This document shows, piece by piece, positions 29,746-37,579 of a stretch of 42,597 nucleotides of DNA. The stretch is taken from positions 1 through 42,597 of the forward strand of contig NZ_JADBGR010000071.1 of the NCBI RefSeq assembly GCF_014892515.1. The letters run 5' to 3'. Origin of the DNA: Myceligenerans pegani. Lineage in GTDB: Bacteria > Actinomycetota > Actinomycetes > Actinomycetales > Cellulomonadaceae. The number at the start of each line of letters is the position of its first letter. Position 1 is the stretch's first letter. Made by a program: the position numbers and the translations under genes. Below the pieces are notes generated by a model, which made no database searches, was not told the origin of the DNA, and was given only the letters and a program-made list of their open reading frames with translations.

Positions 29746-31223
29746 CGGTTCTCTCCGTCCTTGATCCCCCACGCCTCGCGCCAGGCGGCCGCGCGGCTCG
29801 AGGCGGGCGGACCGGGCTGGGGCGGCTCCGGCTGTGGTGGCTCGGGCTGCTGCTGCGGCACGGCGGGCTGCATGCCCGTGTTCCCGCGCCGGGCGGCCTG
29901 TTCGGCCAGGCGCCGTTCCCGGCGCGTCATCAGCTTGCCCGGCGTTCCTGAGGAACCGCTGGACGCCGCGGCCTGCGGTCGCGCGGCGGCGGGAGCGGGT
30001 GCTGCGGGTGCGGGTGCCGCGGGGGCGGGCATCGGGGCCGGAGGCATCGGCGCGGCCGGAGGGGTGGCAGCCGGGTCCGGTGCGCCGCGGCGGCCACGGC
30101 GCCGCCGCAGGCTGCCCGGCGCGGGAGGACCCGCCGGCGCCTGATGCGCTCCGGGGTGCTCGGTCGGGCCCGAGGGAAAGGTGGGCTCGGACCGGCCAGA
30201 GCCCCAGACCCCGGCAGCGGCGGGGGCCGCGGGCGCGGCGGGGGCCGGGCGCGGAACGGTGTCGTGCTCGGGTTCGGACGGGGCCTCGTACGGTGGCGCC
30301 GTCGGCGCCGAGCCCCACGCCGGCGCGGTCGCGGGCGGGAAGGGTGCGCCGCTCTGCTCGGCGTCCTGGTCCTCGTCGGTGAGCGGGAAGGGTGACTGCT
30401 CGGCCGGGCCGGGCGGGAACGGAGCGTCGAGCTTCTCACCCGGCGCGGGCGAGTACGGCGATTCCTCGGGGCCGCCCGGGTGCGATCCGTCGTTCCGGGG
30501 CTCGAGCGGCTCGCGGACGGTCCTGGCGGACTTCCTCCCCTTGCCGCTCGCCTTGCTCTTCCGGCCACCGGGCTTCCTGCGGGCCCCGACGAACAGGAAG
30601 AGGCCCACCAGCACGAGGAATCCCCCGCCGATGACGCCGGGCCAGAGATACGGGGTGGTGACCGGGCGCGGCCAGGTCAGCTCGACCGTCGGCGCCTCGG
30701 CGCCCCTGCCGACCCCGGCGGCGAGGAGGACGTACGGACCCGGCTGGTCGGTGTACCGGAGGCTGACGCTGGTCTCGCCGCTCACCTCGGAGATCCACAT
30801 GTCGGACCCGGCGGGATCGGGGCCGCTGGACGGCCTCTCGGCCGGTTCGGCGTCATCGCCCTCCTCCGCGCCCTCGCCACCCTCGGACACGCCCGCCCCG
30901 GGCACGACGGAGAGCTCGGACCAGTCCGCCATTCCGGTCACCGAGTCGTAGGGGTCGTCCCCGACCCAGCCGAGCACGTCCGTCTCGGTACCGATGGCAA
31001 GAGTGACCTTCTGCCCTTCGGGGACCGACGCGCGCACGGTGACGCTCTCGTCCACCATCCCCAGGACCCCGGGAACCGTGACCAGCATCGTCCCGTCGCC
31101 GCTCGGCGTCGCCGTGGCGACCACCGTGTCGGACTCGCGCAGGACCGTCGCCGTCGCGACGCCGTACCCCGCCCCGCCGAGACCGGCGAGGATCAGGAGG
31201 ATCGCCAGAAAGCGTTGCACCAC
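29742..31223 (-). CDS. Two-TM membrane protein with long proline-rich cytoplasmic tail
   Basis: A 493-residue protein of unknown function. TM1 (FLAILLILAGLGGAGYGVATA, residues 5-25) is followed by an extracytoplasmic domain of about 165 residues (TVVATATPSGDGTMLVTVPGVLGMVDESVTVRA...). TM2 (LWPGVIGGGFLVLVGLFLFVGA) then leads to a cytoplasmic tail of some 280 residues rich in Pro, Ala, Glu and Ser. The tail ends in a basic amphipathic motif (LMTRRERRLAEQAARRG) and AAAWREAWGIKDG, the most ordered parts of the tail. The GTG at 31223 has GAAGGG seven or so bases upstream; the adjacent GTG at 31220 is an alternative. It heads an overlapping operon with the two lipoproteins and is divergent from the DivIVA-like gene. 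Confidence 0.75.
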   Translation of the reverse strand: MVQRFLAILLILAGLGGAGYGVATATVLRESDTVVATATPSGDGTMLVTVPGVLGMVDESVTVRASVPEGQKVTLAIGTETDVLGWVGDDPYDSVTGMADWSELSVVPGAGVSEGGEGAEEGDDAEPAERPSSGPDPAGSDMWISEVSGETSVSLRYTDQPGPYVLLAAGVGRGAEAPTVELTWPRPVTTPYLWPGVIGGGFLVLVGLFLFVGARRKPGGRKSKASGKGRKSARTVREPLEPRNDGSHPGGPEESPYSPAPGEKLDAPFPPGPAEQSPFPLTDEDQDAEQSGAPFPPATAPAWGSAPTAPPYEAPSEPEHDTVPRPAPAAPAAPAAAGVWGSGRSEPTFPSGPTEHPGAHQAPAGPPAPGSLRRRRGRRGAPDPAATPPAAPMPPAPMPAPAAPAPAAPAPAAARPQAAASSGSSGTPGKLMTRRERRLAEQAARRGNTGMQPAVPQQQPEPPQPEPPQPGPPASSRAAAWREAWGIKDGENR

Positions 31224-31381
31224 CCGTTCCCTTCGTAGGTGCCAAGGACCGACGGTCCAGCATAGGGTGGTCCGCTGTACGGTCGTCCAGCGGTGGGCGA
31301 CGGCGGAGATCATCACGGTTCTTTCACCTGCTGTGTTCACACCCCGCCCGCGAATACCACGAATGCCATATTTCAAGCGGG

Positions 31382-31410
31382 TACACATCGAGCCACGCGA
31401 CGCGTATCCT
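31382..31410 (+). promoter_or_regulatory. Candidate promoter of the DivIVA-like gene
   Basis: TACACA (31382-31387) and TATCCT (31405-31410) are 17 bp apart in the 259-bp divergent spacer and would give a leader of about 65 nt. The match to consensus is moderate. Confidence 0.35.
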
Positions 31411-31482
31411 GGGCGCCGGACAGGCCGCAATTCTGCGGCATCCCTGGCCGGGGAACCACGGTCTTGCCACGGAGGTCTGCAC

Positions 31483-32973
31483 GTGTCCGACGAGCGATCG
31501 CTCTTCCCGACTGTCATGCGCGGCTACGACCGCGACCAGGTGCACAGCCACCTCGACCGGCTCAACGCCGCGCTGGAGGAAGCGCGGCGACAGGTCGAGT
31601 CGTCGGACGCGCGCGCCTCCAAGCTCCAGACGGACCTCAGTGACGCCCAGCAGCGGCTCAAGGAGAGCGACAAGCCGTCGTACGCCGGCCTCGGCTCGCG
31701 GATCGAGATGCTGCTGCGTTCGGCGGAGGAGCAGTCGTCGGACATCCTCACCCAGGCGAACCAGCAGGCCGCCGACATCATGGCCCGGGCCAAGCTCTCC
31801 GCCGGCCAGGTCCGCTCGCGCGCCGAGTCGGAGGCCGCCGAGCTGCTCGCCAGCGCGCGCCGCGAGGCCGAGGAGATCCGCACCACGATGGCCGCCGAGG
31901 CTGACGGCCACCTCGTCGCGGCGAAGCGGCGTGCCGAGGAGCTCGTCGGATCGGCGGAGCGCGAGGCCGCGCTGATCACGTCCGGCATCGCCACCGAGGA
32001 GTCGGAGCGCCGGGCCAGCCTGGAGCGCGAGCTCGGCACGCTGCGCTCGACCGTCGAGCGCGAGACCACGGAACTGCGCGTCAACACGGAGCGGGAAGCC
32101 GCCCAGCTGCGCGCCAAGGTCGCGGCCGAGACCGCCGCCCAGCGCGAGAGCGCCGAGAAGGAGTCCACCGAGCTCCTGGAGCGCGCCCGCCGCGACGCCG
32201 AGCACCTCGTGGCCGAGGCGAAGCGCGAGGCCGCCGAGGCGTCGAACGCGGTCACCTCGGACCTGGAGGACCTGCGGGAGCAGGCGCGCAACGCGCTCGC
32301 CGAGGCCGACCTCGACATCGCCACCCGCAAGGAGCAGGTGGAGGCCGAGCTCGCGGAGCGCCACGCCAAGGCCAAGGAGGAGACCGAGAAGCTCGTCAAG
32401 GCCGCCGAGGAGCACGCGGCCGAGGCGGAGAAGCGCGTCGCCGTGGCCCTCGAGCAGGCCGAGAAGGTCCGGTCGGAGTCCGACGTGTACGTCAAGGATC
32501 TCGTCGCCGACTCGCGGCGTACCGCGGACCGCATCGTCGCCGAGGCCCGCGAGTTCGCCGAGCAGACCATCGCGGACGCCCGCGCCGAGGCGGAGTCGCA
32601 GCGCGCGGCCGCGCAGAACCAGCTCGAGGACCTCACCCGCCAGCACGACTCGATCAACGGCTACCTCGACGAGCTGCGCGGCATGCTCGGCGGCCCGCAG
32701 AGCGGCAAGGACGGCTCGGCGGCGCTCGCCACGGCGACGGGCGGCAGCCCTCTGACCCCGGCGCAGCAGGCTCGCTTCGGCGGCGTCGGGAAGGGCAAGA
32801 AGGACGACGAGGACTCGGGCGGCAAGCCCGCCGCCATCCCGCCCCGCTCACCCAACCCGGCACCGTCCGCGGACGAGGTCAGCTCGGCGACCGTGGTCAT
32901 CCCGCAGGTCGACGGTGGCGACGACGAGTCGGAGAACGGCAAGTCGGAGAGCAAGGCCGAGGCGAACGCCTGA
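31483..32973 (+). CDS. DivIVA-domain coiled-coil protein
   Basis: A 496-residue cytoplasmic, probably polymerising protein. The N-terminus has the DivIVA lipid-binding signature (FPTVMRGYDRDQVHSHLDRL, residues 7-26), followed by heptad-like, Ala/Glu/Arg-rich sequence to about residue 400. Repeated 'A-REAEE/A-REAA' segments suggest one very long coiled coil. The C-terminal 90 residues are Gly/Pro/Ser-rich and probably disordered. In actinobacteria such proteins organise poles, septa or an intermediate-filament-like scaffold. The length and long rod recall DivIVA/FilP/Scy-like scaffolds rather than the ~260-residue Wag31. The start is the GTG at 31483 with GGAGG seven bases upstream; the open frame back to 30994 is not coding. 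Confidence 0.88.
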   Translation: MSDERSLFPTVMRGYDRDQVHSHLDRLNAALEEARRQVESSDARASKLQTDLSDAQQRLKESDKPSYAGLGSRIEMLLRSAEEQSSDILTQANQQAADIMARAKLSAGQVRSRAESEAAELLASARREAEEIRTTMAAEADGHLVAAKRRAEELVGSAEREAALITSGIATEESERRASLERELGTLRSTVERETTELRVNTEREAAQLRAKVAAETAAQRESAEKESTELLERARRDAEHLVAEAKREAAEASNAVTSDLEDLREQARNALAEADLDIATRKEQVEAELAERHAKAKEETEKLVKAAEEHAAEAEKRVAVALEQAEKVRSESDVYVKDLVADSRRTADRIVAEAREFAEQTIADARAEAESQRAAAQNQLEDLTRQHDSINGYLDELRGMLGGPQSGKDGSAALATATGGSPLTPAQQARFGGVGKGKKDDEDSGGKPAAIPPRSPNPAPSADEVSSATVVIPQVDGGDDESENGKSESKAEANA

Positions 32974-32983
32974 CGCGTCACCC

Positions 32984-33005
32984 CCGGGCGGGCGTTACCG
33001 CCCGG
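32984..33005. terminator. Bidirectional terminator between convergent genes
   Basis: CCGGGCGG (32984-32991) and CCGCCCGG (32998-33005) form a perfect 8-bp stem with the loop GCGTTA. It lies 10 nt after the DivIVA-like stop and 22 nt beyond the convergent hydrolase stop. Confidence 0.65.
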
Positions 33006-33027
33006 CAGGCCGCCGGCGCCGGGTATT

Positions 33028-33870
33028 TCAGCGGTTCCGCACGCGTCGGCGGCTTCGCACGTGCTCGCGGTTCCGCACCCGCTCGTGCAGGTGCGTCAGC
33101 GCGGCGGCCACCGTCGCCGGATCCTCGACCGGGGCCATGTGGCCGGCGTCGGGCACCTCGGTCAGCGTGACGTCCGCTCCGGCCTTCTTCGCGGCGGCCA
33201 CCATGTGCTCCGCCTGAGCGCGAGGGGACAGCGCGTCGTGCTCCCCCACCACGACGGCGACCGGTGCGTCGTACTTCTCGAGCACCGGGGTCCGGTCGGG
33301 GCGTGCCGCCATCGCGCGCTGCATCCACGCGATGCCCGCCGGCGACTGGGACCGGATCCAGCTCTCGAGGAGCGGGAAGAGATGGCGGCGCTCGGTGACA
33401 CTCGTGGGTGACAGCAGGGCCGCCGGCATGCCGAGCACCGCGTCGACGGTCTGCGTCTCCTCGACGGCGTTCGCGATCCGGTGCCGGTTCGCCCGCGCGT
33501 CCTCGGCGTCGGCCACCGACTTCGTGTCGACGAGCCCGAGCCCGGCGACGAAGCCCGGGTACAGGTCGGCGAGTGCCAGCGCCACGTAGCCGCCCATCGA
33601 CAGGCCGACGACGATGGCGTTGCCCACGCCCATCCCGCGCAGCGTGTCGTGCACGCGCTCGGCGCTGTGCTCGAGGCCGGGCGGCGCGCCGTCCAGATCC
33701 GAGTGCCCGGCGCCGGGAAGGTCGACGCCGATCGCGCTGACGCCGGGCGGCAGTGCCTCGGCGCACGCCGCCCACATGCGCACGTCCAGCGGGAAGCCGT
33801 GCAGCAGGACGAGCGGGAGGCCGATGCCCTCGCGCAGGTTGATGGTGTTCAGCGGACTCGTCCCAGTCAT
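33028..33870 (-). CDS. Alpha/beta hydrolase
   Basis: A 280-residue hydrolase-fold enzyme. The oxyanion motif LHGFPLD (from about residue 23) and the nucleophile elbow GLSMGG (Ser91) are clear. The catalytic His244 is in DAGHMAP, and the acid is probably the Asp in VVGEHDALSP. The core resembles the 3-oxoadipate enol-lactonase/esterase group, but no aromatic-degradation genes surround it, so no substrate is proposed. The C-terminus ends in a strongly basic tail (RNREHVRSRRRVRNR). The ATG at 33870 has AAGGAGG upstream. The 106-bp gap to the next hydrolase contains a CGCCCCG/CGGGGCG hairpin (33897-33916). Confidence 0.88.
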   Translation of the reverse strand: MTGTSPLNTINLREGIGLPLVLLHGFPLDVRMWAACAEALPPGVSAIGVDLPGAGHSDLDGAPPGLEHSAERVHDTLRGMGVGNAIVVGLSMGGYVALALADLYPGFVAGLGLVDTKSVADAEDARANRHRIANAVEETQTVDAVLGMPAALLSPTSVTERRHLFPLLESWIRSQSPAGIAWMQRAMAARPDRTPVLEKYDAPVAVVVGEHDALSPRAQAEHMVAAAKKAGADVTLTEVPDAGHMAPVEDPATVAAALTHLHERVRNREHVRSRRRVRNR

Positions 33871-33896
33871 TGCCGCGCCTCCTTGCGGGGCCACCG

Positions 33897-33916
33897 CGCC
33901 CCGTCGCTCCGGGGCG
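33897..33916 (-). terminator. Hairpin between the two hydrolase genes
   Basis: CGCCCCG (33897-33903) and CGGGGCG (33910-33916) form a 7-bp stem with a six-base loop. It sits about 60 nt after the stop of the 33977-34738 gene and 27 nt before the start of the next. It could be a terminator or a leader hairpin. Confidence 0.4.
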
Positions 33917-33976
33917 ACCACCGCCCCGCTTCCAGGTTAATGCCCGGCGCCGCGATCGCCGGAGGGCCTGCGGGGC

Positions 33977-34738
33977 CTACGCGGTCCCGAGAGGGCCTGC
34001 CCAGTGCGTCGGCAGCGGGAGCGGGTGCTCCGGTAGCACGTGGCCCACGATCTCGTCGAGCACCCGGCGCACGGCCGACTCGCCCACCCACAGGTGCTTC
34101 GCGCCGTCGACGCCGATCACCTCGGCCTGCGGCACCCGGGCGAACCTGCGGCGCGCCTCGTCCGGCCGGAGGTAGTCGTCGAGCTCGGGAACCAGCACGA
34201 CGAGCGGCTTGCCGAACTCGGCCCAGCGGTCCAGGTCGGCGTCGGTCGCGCGGTGCAGCGGCGGTGACAACAGGATCGCGCCCCGGATGCTCGGGTCCGC
34301 GCCGTGCTTCAGCACCAGCTCGGTGCCGAAGGACCAGCCGACGAGCCACGGGTTCGGCAGCTCGCGGAACTCCGCCAGTTCGATGGCGGCCGCGACGTCG
34401 TACCGCTCGGCCTCGCCGCCGTCGAACTCCCCCTCGCTCGTGCCCCGGGGCGAGCTCGTGCCGCGCGTGTTGAACCGCAGCACGGCCAGGTCGGCCAGCG
34501 CGGGGAGTCGCCAGGCGGCCTTGCGGTACACGTGGGAGTCCATGAATCCGCCGTGCGTCGGCAGCGGGTGGAACGTGACCAGCGTGGCCGACGGCGTGCC
34601 CGGGGTGCCGTCGGGGCCGACCGGCCGCGCGAGCTCGCCCACGAGCGTCAGGCCGTCCGCGGTATGCAGCTCGATGTTCTCGCGATGCGCCGGGAGCACC
34701 GTCGTGGAGCGGATCTGATGCGGGGTCTGGGTAGTCAT
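33977..34738 (-). CDS. Alpha/beta hydrolase of the short acyl-hydrolase type
   Basis: A 253-residue protein. It has the HPLPTHGGFMDSHV segment and LRFNTRGTSSPRGTSEG, typical of small hydrolases of the alpha/beta-hydrolase CocE/YpfH-like group. The nucleophile is Ser136 (VGWSFGTE). A likely acid and histidine follow in VPELDDYLRP and DGAKHLWVGE. The ATG at 34738 is chosen; an earlier in-frame ATG at 34771 is possible, and neither has a strong ribosome site. Upstream lie two tandem 43-bp hairpin-forming repeats. Substrate unknown. Confidence 0.8.
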   Translation of the reverse strand: MTTQTPHQIRSTTVLPAHRENIELHTADGLTLVGELARPVGPDGTPGTPSATLVTFHPLPTHGGFMDSHVYRKAAWRLPALADLAVLRFNTRGTSSPRGTSEGEFDGGEAERYDVAAAIELAEFRELPNPWLVGWSFGTELVLKHGADPSIRGAILLSPPLHRATDADLDRWAEFGKPLVVLVPELDDYLRPDEARRRFARVPQAEVIGVDGAKHLWVGESAVRRVLDEIVGHVLPEHPLPLPTHWAGPLGTA

Positions 34739-34747
34739 CGGAACTAT

Positions 34748-34833
34748 TCTCACAGGCGCCGGAATGTGCATCGACTCCCGATCCGGCACCTCTCACAGGC
34801 GCCGGAAGGTGCGCCGGCCGCCGATCCGGCACC
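34748..34833. repeat. Two tandem 43-bp repeats with internal dyads
   Basis: Copy 1 (34748-34790) and copy 2 (34791-34833) share TCTCACAGGCGCCGGAA at one end and CGATCCGGCACC at the other, diverging mainly in the middle. Each contains GGCGCCGGA and TCCGGCACC, which pair as a hairpin with one G-U. They lie between the zinc-ribbon stop and the hydrolase start, both on the minus strand. Confidence 0.8.
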
Positions 34834-34845
34834 TCTCGCAGCTCG

Positions 34846-35145
34846 TCAGCGGAGGTTCGCGCGGCGGCGCCAGCAGTTGCTGTGCCAGTGCCGGCGCTGT
34901 TCGAGGCCGGCGTCGGGCCCGCCGATGACGTCGGACCGCCAGGCGACGACGTGGGCCGTGCCGGGCGGCACATCCTGTCGGCAGGCCGGGCAGACGTACG
35001 TCTTCTCGGAGGACCGGACGTGCTGGACCACCCATTCGCCGTCGGACGCGGACTCGCTGCGCCGGCCGCCCGTGGCCCGGTCGACGTCGAGCGGTCGGTG
35101 CTCGGCTCCGTAGGGTCGCTTGCTGGATCGGCGCTTGGACGGCAT
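34846..35145 (-). CDS. Small zinc-ribbon-like protein
   Basis: A 99-residue protein with a basic start (MPSKRRSSKRPYG) and a probable metal site formed by VCPACRQ and HWHSNCW (Cys, Cys, His and Cys ligands). Similar short actinobacterial proteins are often labelled 'ATP/GTP-binding protein', but no Walker A motif is present here, so that name would be wrong. The ATG at 35145 is used; the longer frame up to 35283 overlaps the FKBP promoter region and is less likely. The gene is divergent from the FKBP gene across about 215 bp. Function unknown; nucleic-acid binding is plausible from its charge. Confidence 0.7.
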   Translation of the reverse strand: MPSKRRSSKRPYGAEHRPLDVDRATGGRRSESASDGEWVVQHVRSSEKTYVCPACRQDVPPGTAHVVAWRSDVIGGPDAGLEQRRHWHSNCWRRRANLR

Positions 35146-35359
35146 GCCGCCATTGTTCCAAAGGCCAGCCAGGGCGGGCCCGCGGCCGGCGTGGCCCGGT
35201 GTCCGCGCCGGCCCGAAGGCCCGGGCACGTGCCTGCCCGCGGGGGGCGACGACGGCCGCTGCCAGCACCGCCGGGAGTTTCACGACGGTCCAGGTGGTTC
35301 CCGGCTGGGCCCGCTACAGTGTGCCGGTCTGGCACTACCTACCTATCGAAGGACACAAC

Positions 35360-36394
35360 GTGAAGCACCGCACCACAGCTGGCCTGGCGGCGTTCGCCCT
35401 GGGCTCCGCCCTCGTGCTCACCGGATGCGGTGACGGCGACAGTTCCGGCGACGCCGACGCCTCGGCGAGCCCGTCCGCGAGCGAGGCGGGTGCGAGCGCT
35501 GAGCCGGTCGTCGCGGGCGGCGTCTGCGAGCCGGAGGCGGCTCCGGAGCCCTCCGACGCTCCCGAGGCCACGGCGGCCGACCAGGAGGCCATCGAGGGCG
35601 TCGAGGTCACCGGTGAGAGTGGCAAGAAACCCGAGAAGGTCGAGTTCGAGACACCGCTCACCGTCGAGGGCCTGGCCGTCAACGTGCTCGACGAGGGCGA
35701 CGGCGACGAGCTCGTCGAAGGCAACCGCGTCACCTTCCACGACTACATCGTCAACGGCGAGGACGGCGAGCAGACGAACCCCTCGACCTGGGACGAGGGT
35801 CAGGCCCCCCAGACGTTCACCCTCGGCGACCCGAGCTACCAGGTCCTCAACGAGCCGCTCACCGGCCTGCACGTCGGGGCGCGCCTCACGATCGCCATGC
35901 AGGGCATGGACGGGACCACCCAGGTGCACGTGCTCGACGTGATGGAATCGGCGTCGCAGCCCCAGCGGGCCGAGGGCACCGCCGTGGAGCCCGAGGAGGG
36001 CCTGCCGACCGTCGAGCTCGACGGCGACGGCGTGCCGACGGTGACGATCGCCGACGGCTACGAGGACCCGACCGAGCTCGTCGTGCAGCCCCTCATCGAG
36101 GGTGACGGCGCCGAGGTCACCAAGGAGGACCAGGTCACGGTCCAGTACCTCGGTTGCCTCCTGGACGGCACGTCGTTCGACTCCTCCTGGAGCCGCTCGT
36201 CCCCCACGTCGTTCCCGCTCACCGGCGTGATCCCGGCATGGACCAACGGCCTCGCCGGCCAGACGGTCGGCAGCCAGGTCCTGCTCGTGGCGCCCGCCGC
36301 GGAGGCCTACGGCGAGGACGCGAGCGCCCACGAGCTGGGCGGCAAGACGCTCGTCTTCGTGGTCGACATCCTCGCCGCCGAGCCGGCGGCCTGA
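35360..36394 (+). CDS. FKBP-type peptidyl-prolyl isomerase lipoprotein, two domains
   Basis: A 344-residue extracytoplasmic folding factor. Signal KHRTTAGLAAFALGSALVLTGC ends in lipobox LTGC and is followed by an acidic Ser/Ala/Pro linker. The C-terminal FKBP domain (about 230-340) has VTVQYLGCLLDGTSFDSSW, FPLTGVIPAWTNGLAGQTVGSQVLLVAP and AYGEDA, all canonical. An earlier region (about 95-205; VEGNRVTFHDYIVNGEDGEQ, YQVLNEPLTGLHVGARLTIAM) has the same order of elements but lacks most active-site aromatics, so it looks like a degenerate second FKBP domain. The start is the GTG at 35360 with GAAGGA upstream. A large palindrome terminates it. Confidence 0.9.
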   Translation: MKHRTTAGLAAFALGSALVLTGCGDGDSSGDADASASPSASEAGASAEPVVAGGVCEPEAAPEPSDAPEATAADQEAIEGVEVTGESGKKPEKVEFETPLTVEGLAVNVLDEGDGDELVEGNRVTFHDYIVNGEDGEQTNPSTWDEGQAPQTFTLGDPSYQVLNEPLTGLHVGARLTIAMQGMDGTTQVHVLDVMESASQPQRAEGTAVEPEEGLPTVELDGDGVPTVTIADGYEDPTELVVQPLIEGDGAEVTKEDQVTVQYLGCLLDGTSFDSSWSRSSPTSFPLTGVIPAWTNGLAGQTVGSQVLLVAPAAEAYGEDASAHELGGKTLVFVVDILAAEPAA

Positions 36395-36420
36395 CCGACC
36401 GGCGCTGCCCGGCACCGCGC

Positions 36421-36468
36421 AGCAGAGGCCCCGGTACCGCAGGATCCTGCGGTACCGGGGCCTCTGCT
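36421..36468. terminator. Perfect 48-bp palindrome, bidirectional terminator
   Basis: Two exact 24-nt arms meet at the centre with no mismatch: 36421-36444 begins AGCAGAGGCCCCGG and 36445-36468 ends CCGGGGCCTCTGCT. It lies 26 nt after the FKBP stop (plus strand) and 34 nt after the nrdF stop (minus strand), so it can serve both transcripts. Confidence 0.85.
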
Positions 36469-36502
36469 CTGCCGGGACGGCCGGCGGGTTCCTGACGAGC
36501 TG

Positions 36503-37579
<1,077 letters not shown>

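Noticed and set aside
29742-31223. Proline-rich tail of the two-TM protein as a separate gene or a frameshift artefact
   Set aside because: The frame is continuous from the signal-like start through TM2 to a basic C-terminal motif and overlaps the next start by ATGA; disordered tails of this kind are common in actinobacterial membrane proteins.
34793-35433. Overlapping frames around the zinc-ribbon and FKBP starts (e.g. 180 and 183 codons)
   Set aside because: They run through promoter regions and encode low-complexity Arg/Pro sequence; the short MPSKRRSSKRPYG frame has the ordered Cys/His motif.
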